Shown: positions 1 to 8,042 of the stretch, piece after piece
Numbering within the stretch: the first letter of the stretch is position 1
Layout of the letters: the number at the start of each line of letters is the position of its first letter
From: Acinetobacter silvestris
Lineage (GTDB): Bacteria > Pseudomonadota > Gammaproteobacteria > Pseudomonadales > Moraxellaceae
Direction: 5' to 3'
Length of the DNA: 64,000 nucleotides
Assembly: GCF_002135235.1 (NCBI RefSeq)
Contig: NZ_NEGB01000003.1
Span: 186,001 to 250,000, forward strand
The notes under the pieces: model-generated
Databases searched by the model: none
The model's input: only the letters and a program-made list of their open reading frames with translations
What the model was told of the DNA's origin: nothing
Made by a program: the position numbers and the translations under genes

Positions 1-450
1 TTTCCCGTTATTATTCCACCACTGCGTGAGCGCCGTGATGATATTCCTTTATTGATTACGCACTTTTTATTACGTTTTGAAAATATGTATGGCAAGACTT
101 TAAAAGGTTTAAGTGATAGAGCTAAAAATTTTGTAATGACCTATGAATGGCCTGGGAATATTCGAGAATTGGAAAACTTATTAGAGCGAGCGACCTTACT
201 GACAGATCATCAGCAGGAAATTAAACTTAATCATCTATTTCCTCAAATTAAACAAGATATTGAGCCAAAGTCTGAAAACGTAGATTTAAATGCAATGATA
301 CAGGATGGGTTTTGTCTGGAAGATCATGAAAGGCAATTGATTTTGATTGCTATGCAAAAAGCGAATCAGAATGTTTCTGAAGCAGCCCGTGTATTGGGTA
401 TTAGCCGAGCAGCTCTGGATTATCGATTAAAAAAATATACTGTACGGTAA
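1..450 (+). CDS. Sigma-54-dependent Fis-family regulator, C-terminal part
   Basis: The reading frame is open from base 1, so the gene starts outside the window; 149 codons are visible. The first residues (PPLRERRDDIP) are the end of a sigma-54 AAA+ activator domain. PGNIRELENLLERA, about 50 residues in, is the conserved segment that closes this domain. The last 40 residues form a Fis-type helix-turn-helix (NVSEAARVLGISRAALDYRL). Such proteins activate sigma-54 promoters. The tail resembles the aromatic-sensing DmpR/MopR branch, but the sensor domain is not visible, so the signal and target genes are unknown. The stop is intact and is followed by transposase debris. Confidence 0.9.
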   Translation, partial: FPVIIPPLRERRDDIPLLITHFLLRFENMYGKTLKGLSDRAKNFVMTYEWPGNIRELENLLERATLLTDHQQEIKLNHLFPQIKQDIEPKSENVDLNAMIQDGFCLEDHERQLILIAMQKANQNVSEAARVLGISRAALDYRLKKYTVR

Positions 451-501
451 ATTAGCTTATTCGTGGGATATTAAATTACATGATTAGAGTTCTTTCATAA
501 A

Positions 502-1220
502 TCATTTTGCACTCAACTCAATGTTGTAAATTCCAGCAATTAAATTGAATCTCAAACCGAGTCTTTTACCTCGGTTTCGATAATGTTCAGTATAAGTATC
601 TTGAAAGTTTTTAGACGACCAAATACATGCTTAATACCTATTCTCCTTTTATTGATTTCTCGATTATAGACTTTTAGTGCAGGATTTAATTTACAACGTC
701 TCTTGGCTTCAAAGGTAATAGACTATTGGAATGAACATTATAAACTCCTTGATAACCTTCATCTGTAAGGATAAAAGCCCCTAAAAGGAATCTGTTGTAA
801 ATTACGTTTGAATTACTCGAAATCATGCACCGAGCCACGACTGCTATATAAACTCAGTATTTGCTGAATTTTGTAGTGAATAATGGCCTGGACTTTAAAG
901 GTATGCTTCTTTTTCTTACTGCTATAGCTGTTTTTAGGCCTTTATATTGGAATTTTCGTGGCATCTACGATCACAACATCCCAGTCAATGCCTTCATCTT
1001 TGGGTAAATTCTTCGGTAAACTAAAAAGATTCGACTAAATCAAACTGTCTTCCAGCATGACGTATAACTCTTGAGGCTGTGGGCTCTGAAACCTCGTAAC
1101 TAGTAGCAACATGAAATAAAGTTCTGTATTCCCGCCAATAGCTGATACAAAGCAGAACTTGATCCTCCCCACTTAACTTTGGAGGTCTACCTTGAGTTGT
1201 AGCATACTTTTATCCGCAGA
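502..1220 (-). pseudogene. Decayed IS5-family transposase
   Basis: Read on the minus strand, this stretch encodes pieces of an IS5-type DDE transposase in several frames. In order they are a GRPPKLSGEDQ segment with YWREYRTLFHVATSYEVSE, then IDWDVVIVDATKIPI (first catalytic Asp), then LTDEGYQGVYN (second Asp), then KRRIGIKHVFGRLKTFKIL and YRNRGKRLGLRFNLIAGIYN. In-frame stops and at least three frameshifts separate them. The usual catalytic Glu before the HVFG segment is Lys. The N-terminus is missing and no terminal inverted repeats or target duplication were found. It is an old, dead insertion-sequence remnant. Confidence 0.85.
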
Positions 1221-1655
1221 TTATGCACGATAGTTCTGAAATGTTATATATGAATATTAATCCAAAAGAAGATCATTTTTTGATTTAGGAAAGAGATCTA
1301 TTGCTAAGATATTTTAATTAAAATTATCTTACTGTAGCAAAATAAATTATTTATTTCATTGAAAATTATTATTGATGTACATCTACTTTTGGGTGGTTTT
1401 TTAGACCTCAGGAAAAGTAGTTATAGAGAGCAGTTGTCATTACAGATTAAACTTATTAATCTTAATATTAGCGCAATCATAGAAAATCTGAATTTGAATC
1501 TAGTTTATGAATCGCTTGCAATAGAAATCCAAGCAGCTTTATTAAAATATTAGGTAATCTTTTTTAGAAATCAGTAATTAGGTGCGCAAGTCCATATCCT
1601 GAAGTTTATTCCTGCATTTTAAAATTTCTTTATCATTTTTTGATTATATTTCTAA
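1221..1655. other. A/T-rich stretch without a convincing gene
   Basis: This stretch between the transposase remnant and the propionate regulator is very A/T-rich. A 64-codon open frame starting with TTG at 1359 has no ribosome binding site and no recognisable motif, so it is not called. Nothing else is visible before the palindrome at 1656. Confidence 0.5.
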
Positions 1656-1669
1656 TATTGTCGACAATA
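1656..1669. promoter_or_regulatory. GntR-type operator, perfect palindrome
   Basis: TATTGTCGACAATA is a perfect 14-bp palindrome 69 bases before the GntR gene. A near copy lies 62 bp further on. Short palindromes with ATTGT/ACAAT-like arms suit FCD-type GntR dimers. Autoregulation of the propionate unit is inferred. Confidence 0.6.
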
Positions 1670-1718
1670 CTGTTGAAATTTATTTTAAATTAGCTTATTT
1701 ATAGTGTGATTTTATTTA

Positions 1719-1730
1719 ATTGTTGACAAT
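1719..1730. promoter_or_regulatory. Second GntR-type operator at the regulator start
   Basis: ATTGTTGACAAT has the same ATTGT/ACAAT arms as the site at 1656 and ends 7 bases before the ATG at 1738. It occupies the place of a ribosome binding site, and no good purine-rich site is seen for this start. A bound repressor here could block transcription of its own gene and of prpBC. Confidence 0.55.
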
Positions 1731-1737
1731 ATAGCGA

Positions 1738-2415
1738 ATGACCATCTCTGCGCAATCGATTAAACCAGTCTCAACAGAGACTTTAACCGATCAGATCTTT
1801 AGAAAGATTCAAATGGCGATAGTCAGTGGTGAAATTGCAGCTGGCAGTAAAATATCAGAGCCAGAATTAGCTCGAACGTATGGTATTAGCCGTGGGCCAT
1901 TACGTGAAGCGATTCATCGCTTAGAAGGTCAAAAGTTAGTTGAGCGAACTGCACATGTTGGAGCACGTGTAGTCTCTTTGTCTCAACAACAATTATTAGA
2001 GCTGTATCAAATTCGGGAAAATTTGGAAGGTCTAGCGTGCCGTTTGGCCGCACAAAGTATAGATAAACAAAAAATTTTAACCCTAAGAGCACTTTTACAA
2101 TTACATGCTCAAGATCAAGATTTTAAAGAGGGCAAAGGCTACTACTTGCAGGAAGGTCAGGATGACTTTCATTACTGCATTATTAAAAGTTGTGGCAATA
2201 AAACTTTAGAACATATGTTGTGTAATGAGCTGTATCACTTAATTCGAATGTATCGGGTACAGTTTTCCAATACGCCAAATCGTCCGAATAAAGCATTTTC
2301 AGAACACATTCAAATTTTAGATGCGATTGCTGAAGGAGATGCGGAGCTTGCAGAACTACTCATGCGCCGACATATCGCAGCGTCCTATCGAAATATTCAA
2401 CAATACTCAGTGTAA
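1738..2415 (+). CDS. GntR-family (FCD) regulator of the propionate genes
   Basis: The 225-residue protein has an N-terminal winged helix-turn-helix (about residues 15-80, with YGISRGPLREAIHRLEGQ) and a C-terminal all-helical FCD domain. The domain carries spaced histidines typical of its metal/ligand site (DDFHYC, HIQILDA, RRHIAAS). It precedes prpB by 18 bases in the same direction and has two matching palindromes in front of it. It most likely controls 2-methylcitrate-cycle genes in response to an organic acid such as methylcitrate; the ligand is inferred from the neighbours. It is the GntR counterpart of the sigma-54 PrpR of enterobacteria. Confidence 0.85.
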   Translation: MTISAQSIKPVSTETLTDQIFRKIQMAIVSGEIAAGSKISEPELARTYGISRGPLREAIHRLEGQKLVERTAHVGARVVSLSQQQLLELYQIRENLEGLACRLAAQSIDKQKILTLRALLQLHAQDQDFKEGKGYYLQEGQDDFHYCIIKSCGNKTLEHMLCNELYHLIRMYRVQFSNTPNRPNKAFSEHIQILDAIAEGDAELAELLMRRHIAASYRNIQQYSV

Positions 2416-2433
2416 AACAAGGAGACTTTTCTT

Positions 2434-3318
2434 ATGTCAAAATCTACAGCAGGTCAAAAATTTAGAGATGCAGTTGCGAGTGAGCATCCATTACAAGTGG
2501 TTGGTGCCATTAATGCCAATCATGCATTACTTGCACAGCGTGCAGGTTATAAAGCAATTTATTTATCGGGTGGTGGTGTAGCGGCAGGTTCATTGGGTTT
2601 GCCTGATTTAGGCATTAGTAATCTGGATGATGTATTGACTGATGTACGTCGTATCACGGATGTCTGTGATTTACCTTTGTTGGTTGATGCCGATACGGGT
2701 TTTGGTGCTTCAGCATTTAATATGGCGCGAACCACAAAATCGTTGATTAAGTTTGGTGCAGCAGCCATGCATATTGAAGACCAAGTCGGTGCTAAGCGTT
2801 GTGGTCATCGCCCAAATAAAGCGATTGTATCGACTGAAGAAATGGTGGATCGCATTAAAGCCGCAGTAGATGCACGTACTGATGAAAGCTTTGTGATTAT
2901 GGCACGTACAGATGCTTTGGCCGTAGATGGATTGCAGGCTGCAATTGACCGAGCTGGTGCTTACATTGAAGCTGGTGCAGATATGTTATTTCCAGAAGCG
3001 ATTACTGAACTTGCAATGTATAAACAATTTGCGCAAGTGACTCAAGTCCCAATTTTGGCCAATATTACAGAGTTTGGTTCAACGCCATTATTTACCACGG
3101 ATGAGTTGGCATCGGCTGACGTGAGTATTGCACTGTATCCTTTATCTGCATTTCGTGCCATGAATAAGGCCGCCGAAAATGTTTATGAAACATTACGTAG
3201 AGAAGGTACTCAAAAGAATGTGATTGATAGCATGCAAACACGTCAAGAGCTTTATGAGCGTATTAATTATCATGCTTTCGAACAGTATTTGGATGCTTCT
3301 TTTAGCAAAACCAAATAA
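2434..3318 (+). CDS. prpB: 2-methylisocitrate lyase
   Basis: This enzyme splits 2-methylisocitrate into pyruvate and succinate, the last step of the methylcitrate cycle for propionyl-CoA. The 294 residues are of normal length for the isocitrate lyase/PEP mutase superfamily. The lyase signature KRCGH is at residues 121-125 with the catalytic Cys123. The metal-binding DADTGFG is at 85-91, and [15 protein letters not shown] lies near residue 46. AAGGAG precedes the ATG. It follows the GntR gene by 18 bases and is 78 bases from prpC, so the three genes probably share one transcript. Confidence 0.95.
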   Translation: MSKSTAGQKFRDAVASEHPLQVVGAINANHALLAQRAGYKAIYLSGGGVAAGSLGLPDLGISNLDDVLTDVRRITDVCDLPLLVDADTGFGASAFNMARTTKSLIKFGAAAMHIEDQVGAKRCGHRPNKAIVSTEEMVDRIKAAVDARTDESFVIMARTDALAVDGLQAAIDRAGAYIEAGADMLFPEAITELAMYKQFAQVTQVPILANITEFGSTPLFTTDELASADVSIALYPLSAFRAMNKAAENVYETLRREGTQKNVIDSMQTRQELYERINYHAFEQYLDASFSKTK

Positions 3319-3396
3319 ATTGTCAATGCACAAGTAAAAATAATTTATGAGTCGCAGGTAAGCGATTGCTACAGATGAAAACACACAAGGAATAGA

Positions 3397-4554
3397 ATGA
3401 TGACAACTGAAACAACAACAGGTTTTAAACCTAAGAAATCGGTAGCACTAAGCGGTCAAGTCGCAGGGAATACAGCATTGTGTACCGTGGGGCGTAGCGG
3501 CAATGATTTGCATTACCGTGGTTATGACATTTTGGATCTTGCCGGTAGTAGTGAGTTTGAAGAAGTTGCTCATTTGTTGGTTCATGGCAAATTGCCGAAT
3601 GCGGCAGAACTTCGTGCTTATAAAACAAAACTTAAAGCTTTACGTGGTATACCATCTGCACTAAAAACGGCTTTGGAACAACTTCCACCTTCTGCTCACC
3701 CTATGGATGTGATGCGTACTGGCGTTTCAGTTTTGGGTTGCCTCACGCCAGAGCATGAAGATCACAACTATGCAGGCGCACGTGATATTGCTGATAAGTT
3801 AATGGCAAGTTTGGGTTCTATGCTGTTGTATTGGTATCACTTTAGTCATAACGGTCGTCGCATTGAAGTAGAAACAGATGATGACTCGATTGGTGCGCAT
3901 TTCTTACATTTGTTGCATGGTCAACAACCAAGTGAGCAATGGACGCAAGCCATGCATACTTCACTGATTTTATATGCAGAGCATGAATTTAATGCTTCTA
4001 CATTTACTTCACGTGTGATCGCGGGTACAGGTTCTGATATGTACTCTGCAATTACAGGTGGGATTGGTGCATTGCGTGGACCGAAACATGGTGGAGCGAA
4101 TGAAGTTGCCTTTGTTATTCAACAGCGCTATGACAATGCAGATGAGGCAGAAGCAGATATTCGTAAACGTGTAGAGAATAAAGAGGTCGTGATTGGTTTC
4201 GGTCATCCCGTTTATACCATTGCTGATCCACGTAACGAAGTCATTAAGAAAGTGGCACATGATCTTGCTGTTGCACATGAAAATCAAAAAATGTATCTCA
4301 TCGCAGAACGTTTAGAAACGGTGATGAAAGAAGTGAAAAATATGTTCCCTAATCTGGATTGGTTTAGTGCAGTGAGTTATCACTTGATGGGTGTGCCAAC
4401 AGCAATGTTTACACCATTGTTTGTGATTGCACGTACAGCAGGTTGGTCTGCGCACGTGATTGAACAACGCCAAGATGGCAAAATTATTCGTCCAAGTGCG
4501 AATTACACTGGCCCAGAAAATTTAAGTTTTAAGCCATTGGCTGAACGTGACTAA
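3397..4554 (+). CDS. prpC: 2-methylcitrate synthase
   Basis: It condenses propionyl-CoA with oxaloacetate to 2-methylcitrate. The 385 residues belong to the short citrate-synthase type. Catalytic histidine segments are visible ([35 protein letters not shown]), as is the C-terminal arginine segment ([14 protein letters not shown]). The prpB neighbour makes methylcitrate synthase the best call over plain citrate synthase. A strong terminator follows 45 bases after the stop. The methylcitrate dehydratase acnD and its partner prpF, expected next, are absent here. Confidence 0.93.
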   Translation: MMTTETTTGFKPKKSVALSGQVAGNTALCTVGRSGNDLHYRGYDILDLAGSSEFEEVAHLLVHGKLPNAAELRAYKTKLKALRGIPSALKTALEQLPPSAHPMDVMRTGVSVLGCLTPEHEDHNYAGARDIADKLMASLGSMLLYWYHFSHNGRRIEVETDDDSIGAHFLHLLHGQQPSEQWTQAMHTSLILYAEHEFNASTFTSRVIAGTGSDMYSAITGGIGALRGPKHGGANEVAFVIQQRYDNADEAEADIRKRVENKEVVIGFGHPVYTIADPRNEVIKKVAHDLAVAHENQKMYLIAERLETVMKEVKNMFPNLDWFSAVSYHLMGVPTAMFTPLFVIARTAGWSAHVIEQRQDGKIIRPSANYTGPENLSFKPLAERD

Positions 4555-4598
4555 ATTGAATGGTTTAATTGAAAAATAAGCTTGGTTTAAAACTAAAT

Positions 4599-4637
4599 AA
4601 ATGAAAGTGCCTATCTTTTAGATAGGCACTTTCATTT
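4599..4637 (+). terminator. Rho-independent terminator after prpC
   Basis: Two perfectly complementary 18-base arms (4599-4616 and 4620-4637) flank a 3-base loop, with a T-rich 3' side. It closes the prp unit and separates it from the catabolic island. Confidence 0.9.
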
Positions 4638-4805
4638 TTACAGCATAAAATAAAAATTACAGATATGTTCTGATACAGCTAAATGGCAGTTTTTGATCAT
4701 TTGCTTTTTTATTCTTAAAAATATGATTTACGCATCAGGCAGATTCTATTCATTAATTCAAATTCAAAATTCCCCTGCATAGCATTATAAATTTTAATTG
4801 ATGTG

Positions 4806-4843
4806 AATGACCAAATGACAAATTTAAATGACTGAAAGACAAA
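4806..4843 (+). promoter_or_regulatory. AraC-type activator site upstream of the SDR gene (two direct repeats)
   Basis: Repeat 1 is AATGACCAAATGACAAA (4806-4822). Repeat 2 is AATGACTGAAAGACAAA (4827-4843). They agree at 14 of 17 positions and start 21 bp apart, two helical turns, as expected for a dimeric AraC-family activator. The octamer TGTAGTTT at 4862-4869 starts 35 bp after repeat 2 and probably marks the core promoter. The same layout occurs at 11441-11504. Binding by the AraC-type protein at 10304 is inferred. Confidence 0.65.
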
Positions 4844-4963
4844 AAAGAATCGGTATTAGTTTGTAGTTTAATTGAAGAGCCAAGGGATGGTTCTGGAAAT
4901 CAATAAAAATGATAGATGCTGATTAAGTTTATGCAGCATATCGATCTAAAAATGGAAAATAAC

Positions 4964-5785
4964 ATGAATTTTCAAGGAAAAATTATATTAATTACAGGTG
5001 TTGGGCCAGGTTTAGGCAAAGCATGTGCCGAAGCATTTGCTCAAGCTGAAGCAAAACTAGTGATCTGCGATGTGAATGATCAGAATTTAGCAGATGCAAA
5101 AAATGCCGTTGAGCAACACGGTGCTGAGTGTTTGGCCATACAGTGTGACGTTTCTTCAAGTTCCCAAGTGAGTCACATGTTTGAACAGCTTATTCAGCGC
5201 TATGGAACTTTAGATGTGTTGGTGAATAATGCAGCATTGACTCCTACCACGGACTTAGACACTCAACGTCGTACCATTTTATATGATTATAACGCGTTGC
5301 CAGAACCACGACGTTCTTTAAGTTTTACCAGTTCGATCACTGATGCGGAGTGGGAGAAATATTGGGGAGTAAATGTAAATGGTGTGTTTTATTGCATGCG
5401 TGAAGCATTAAAGTTAATGGAAGCACAGGGTTCTGGGCACATTGTCAATATTGCTTCTATTGCAGGATTGTCCAGTAAAAGTGCACATAGTCCAGCTTAT
5501 AGTGCAACCAAGGGTGCTGTGATTGCATTGACTAAGTCGGTGGCATATGAGGTTGCAGGTGCCAATATTTTTGTCAATGCCTTGGCACCGGGTGGCGTTG
5601 CAACGCCGCAATTTAATCAATATTTAGAGACTGTCGGTGAAGAAGCGTGTAATCGACTTTGGCAAAGTGTGCCTTTAGGGCGTTTTGGGACGCTTGAAGA
5701 GTATGCCAGTACGGTCTTGTATTTAAGTGGTGAGCATTATCTCGTCGGACAAGTGATTAGTCCCAATGGTGGCATTGTTATTTAG
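4964..5785 (+). CDS. SDR-family NAD(P)-dependent oxidoreductase
   Basis: A classical short-chain dehydrogenase of 273 residues. The cofactor motif TGVGPGLG is at residues 11-18, NNAA follows the fourth strand, and the catalytic YSATK motif is in SPAYSATKGAV with a Ser in the preceding IASIAG segment. The start at 4964 is preferred to 4916 or 4952 because it follows GGAAAA at good spacing and puts the Rossmann fold at the N-terminus. It is the first gene of the catabolic island, downstream of the twin direct repeats. It probably oxidises an alcohol or hydroxyacid; the substrate cannot be read from the sequence. An insertion of about 20 residues after NNAA looks family-specific. Confidence 0.85.
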   Translation: MNFQGKIILITGVGPGLGKACAEAFAQAEAKLVICDVNDQNLADAKNAVEQHGAECLAIQCDVSSSSQVSHMFEQLIQRYGTLDVLVNNAALTPTTDLDTQRRTILYDYNALPEPRRSLSFTSSITDAEWEKYWGVNVNGVFYCMREALKLMEAQGSGHIVNIASIAGLSSKSAHSPAYSATKGAVIALTKSVAYEVAGANIFVNALAPGGVATPQFNQYLETVGEEACNRLWQSVPLGRFGTLEEYASTVLYLSGEHYLVGQVISPNGGIVI

Positions 5786-5806
5786 TTTTTCGAGGTCGGT
5801 GTAAAA

Positions 5807-6544
5807 GTGAATAATACATTAAATTATAATGCCTTAAGAGCTGCAGGTTTGTTTGATGCTTCTTTTGATCGGATGGCAGAGTGGGCGCCTGAGTGGACTG
5901 AGACATTTATGACCTTGGTGCAAGAAACCCAATTGAACAATGTTCTCGATCCAAAATTGGTAGCATTGATTCGTTTGGTGATTGATGTGACCGCAACACA
6001 TTTATACGCATCAGGTGTTAAACGGCATATTCGAGATGCACTTAAAATGGGTGCTAGTCGTGTTGAAATTCTAGAGGTTTTTAAGCTAGCAAGTATTGTT
6101 GGTATACATGCTTGTGCATTTGGTGTTCCCATTCTAGAACAAGAATTGGAAGCAGCAGGTTGTGTTGATGAGCCTCAAGCGCTTGCAGTAGAAACCCCTA
6201 TCTGTGACGAAATGCGTGCCCAAGGTAATTTTAATCCTCTGTGGGAAACGCTTTATTGTTGGGATCCAACGTATTTAGAAGATTTTTTAAAAATAGCCAC
6301 TTCTTTTTGGAAAAGTAATGTGCTTCCACCGCTTTGGATCGAATTACTGTGCATAGCAGGTGATATCACGATTACTCATATGTGGGCACATGGTACGCAG
6401 CGACATATTCAAGCAGCACTCACATTAGGTGCAACTCGAGAGCAAATTTTAGAAGTTTTTAAAATTGTGAGCTTACAAGGGATTGAAGCTTGTGAAATAG
6501 GCATTCCTCTGCTTGAACAGGCACTACAACAGTACGTTGATTGA
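5807..6544 (+). CDS. Tandem carboxymuconolactone-decarboxylase-fold protein
   Basis: The 245-residue protein begins with GTG after a GAGGT ribosome site, 21 bases behind the SDR gene. It consists of two similar halves. Half one has THLYASGVKRHIRDALKMGA and EVFKLASIVGIHAC. Half two has THMWAHGTQRHIQAALTLGA and EVFKIVSLQGIEAC. This is the AhpD/carboxymuconolactone decarboxylase helical fold, duplicated. The CxxC pair of peroxidase-type AhpD is absent; the conserved His of the helix is kept in both halves. It is therefore more likely a decarboxylase, hydrolase or isomerase-like partner in the pathway than a peroxidase. The reaction is unknown. Confidence 0.8.
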   Translation: MNNTLNYNALRAAGLFDASFDRMAEWAPEWTETFMTLVQETQLNNVLDPKLVALIRLVIDVTATHLYASGVKRHIRDALKMGASRVEILEVFKLASIVGIHACAFGVPILEQELEAAGCVDEPQALAVETPICDEMRAQGNFNPLWETLYCWDPTYLEDFLKIATSFWKSNVLPPLWIELLCIAGDITITHMWAHGTQRHIQAALTLGATREQILEVFKIVSLQGIEACEIGIPLLEQALQQYVD

Positions 6545-6625
6545 TTGCTACTTCAGTTTATTGCTGTGCTGTTTCAAGGCGTAAGAGTAATAAGGATATT
6601 GATAATAAAACATGAGGAGATTCAT

Positions 6626-8020
6626 GTGAACGGAATAAAAGAAAGTATACCTATTGGGCTTGATTCCATTAGTGCCGAAGAACAAAATGCAACCTTTAAA
6701 AAAGTCATATTTCGAATTGTTCCATTTATATTTTTAGCCTATTTATTAAATATTGTTGATCGAATTAATATTTCTTTTGCAAAACTACGAATGTCTGAAG
6801 ATTTATTATTAAGTGATGCAGCTTATGGAATAGGAACTTCTTTATTTTTTATTGGTTATTTGATTTTTGAAATACCCAGCAATATGTATTTAAAGAGAGT
6901 CGGTACTCGTGCAACTTTAACGCGAATTATGGTGTTGTGGGGAATTTTAACGATTCTCATGAGCACAGTTGAAAGCACCACCAGTTTTTATGTATTTCGT
7001 TTTCTGATCGGTGTTGCTGAAGCAGGTTTTGTCCCCGGCGTTATTTTATATCTCACTTATTGGTTTCCTAGCTTTTTACGTGGACGAGTAACGTCTATTT
7101 TTTTAATGGCCGGTCTTATTGCAGGTATTATTAATGGCCCTTTAGCAACATGGATTATGGCAACATTTGATGGTTGGTTAGGGTTAAGAGATTGGCAAGT
7201 TTTGTTTGTTATTGAGGGAATTCCAGCAGTGCTGTTGGGGGTATTTACTTGGTTTTGGTTGGTTGATAAACCAGAGCAAGCAAAGTGGTTAACTGCACGT
7301 GAAAAACGTATTGTACGCCTCAGTTTAGAAAACGAAAACCAGACGACGGGGCAAGAGCGAAGCTCTTTTAAACAGGTGTTTTTAGATCCTCGAGTACATC
7401 TGATTGGGATCGTGTTTTTGTGTATTTATTCTGCAACCAATACGATTACTTATTGGATGCCAACCTTAATTCAAGAGTTTGGTGTGAAAGACATACGCCA
7501 TATTGGCCTTACTTCAAGTTTACCTTTTATATGTGCATTGATTTCAATGTATTTACTCTGTCGAAGTTCCGATAAACATTTAGAGCGTCGTTGGCATTTG
7601 GCCTTAACGATGGCTGTTGGCGCAATCAGCTTTATGTTATTGGGTTTAGTTCAGCATGATTTGATTTTGTCGGTTGTACTGTTAACGATAGGTGGAGGAG
7701 CTTGTTTTTCTGCAGCAACACTTTTTTGGACAATTCCACCTGCATATTTATCTGTGAGTGCAGCTGCACTTGGAATTGCATGGATTAATGTATTGGGAAG
7801 TTTAGCAGCAGTAGTCAGTCCTGCTTTGGTTGGAACCATCAAAACGCAAACTGGCAGTATTTATTTTGCTTTTAGTATTATCGGTGCATTACTCATTTTC
7901 GGCGGCATTACCATCTTACTTGCCATGCCTAAGCGATTGTTAAAAGAACAAAAGATGAAGGTTAATCTTCAACAAGATGAATCTAATAGTTTGCTGGTAT
8001 CAGCAGAAAATCAAAAATAA
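6626..8020 (+). CDS. MFS transporter, anion:cation symporter (ACS) type
   Basis: An inner-membrane carrier of 464 residues with about 12 membrane helices. The N-terminal LNIVDRINISFAKLRM segment and the GVAEAGFVPGVILYLTYWFP segment in helices 4-5 mark the ACS family, which imports carboxylates such as phthalate, tartrate, hydroxyphenylacetate or sugar acids with protons. GTG at 6626 is chosen because GAGGA lies just before it; the frame extends upstream to 6545 without a ribosome site. It is in line with the SDR and CMD genes and precedes the DUF1302 gene. It probably imports the pathway substrate. Confidence 0.87.
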   Translation: MNGIKESIPIGLDSISAEEQNATFKKVIFRIVPFIFLAYLLNIVDRINISFAKLRMSEDLLLSDAAYGIGTSLFFIGYLIFEIPSNMYLKRVGTRATLTRIMVLWGILTILMSTVESTTSFYVFRFLIGVAEAGFVPGVILYLTYWFPSFLRGRVTSIFLMAGLIAGIINGPLATWIMATFDGWLGLRDWQVLFVIEGIPAVLLGVFTWFWLVDKPEQAKWLTAREKRIVRLSLENENQTTGQERSSFKQVFLDPRVHLIGIVFLCIYSATNTITYWMPTLIQEFGVKDIRHIGLTSSLPFICALISMYLLCRSSDKHLERRWHLALTMAVGAISFMLLGLVQHDLILSVVLLTIGGGACFSAATLFWTIPPAYLSVSAAALGIAWINVLGSLAAVVSPALVGTIKTQTGSIYFAFSIIGALLIFGGITILLAMPKRLLKEQKMKVNLQQDESNSLLVSAENQK

Positions 8021-8042
8021 GTCATATCTATATGGAGATGAT

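Noticed and set aside
1359..1553. A 64-codon open frame in the A/T-rich stretch after the transposase remnant
   Set aside because: It starts with TTG, lacks a ribosome site and shows no known motif; frames of this length are expected by chance in such DNA.
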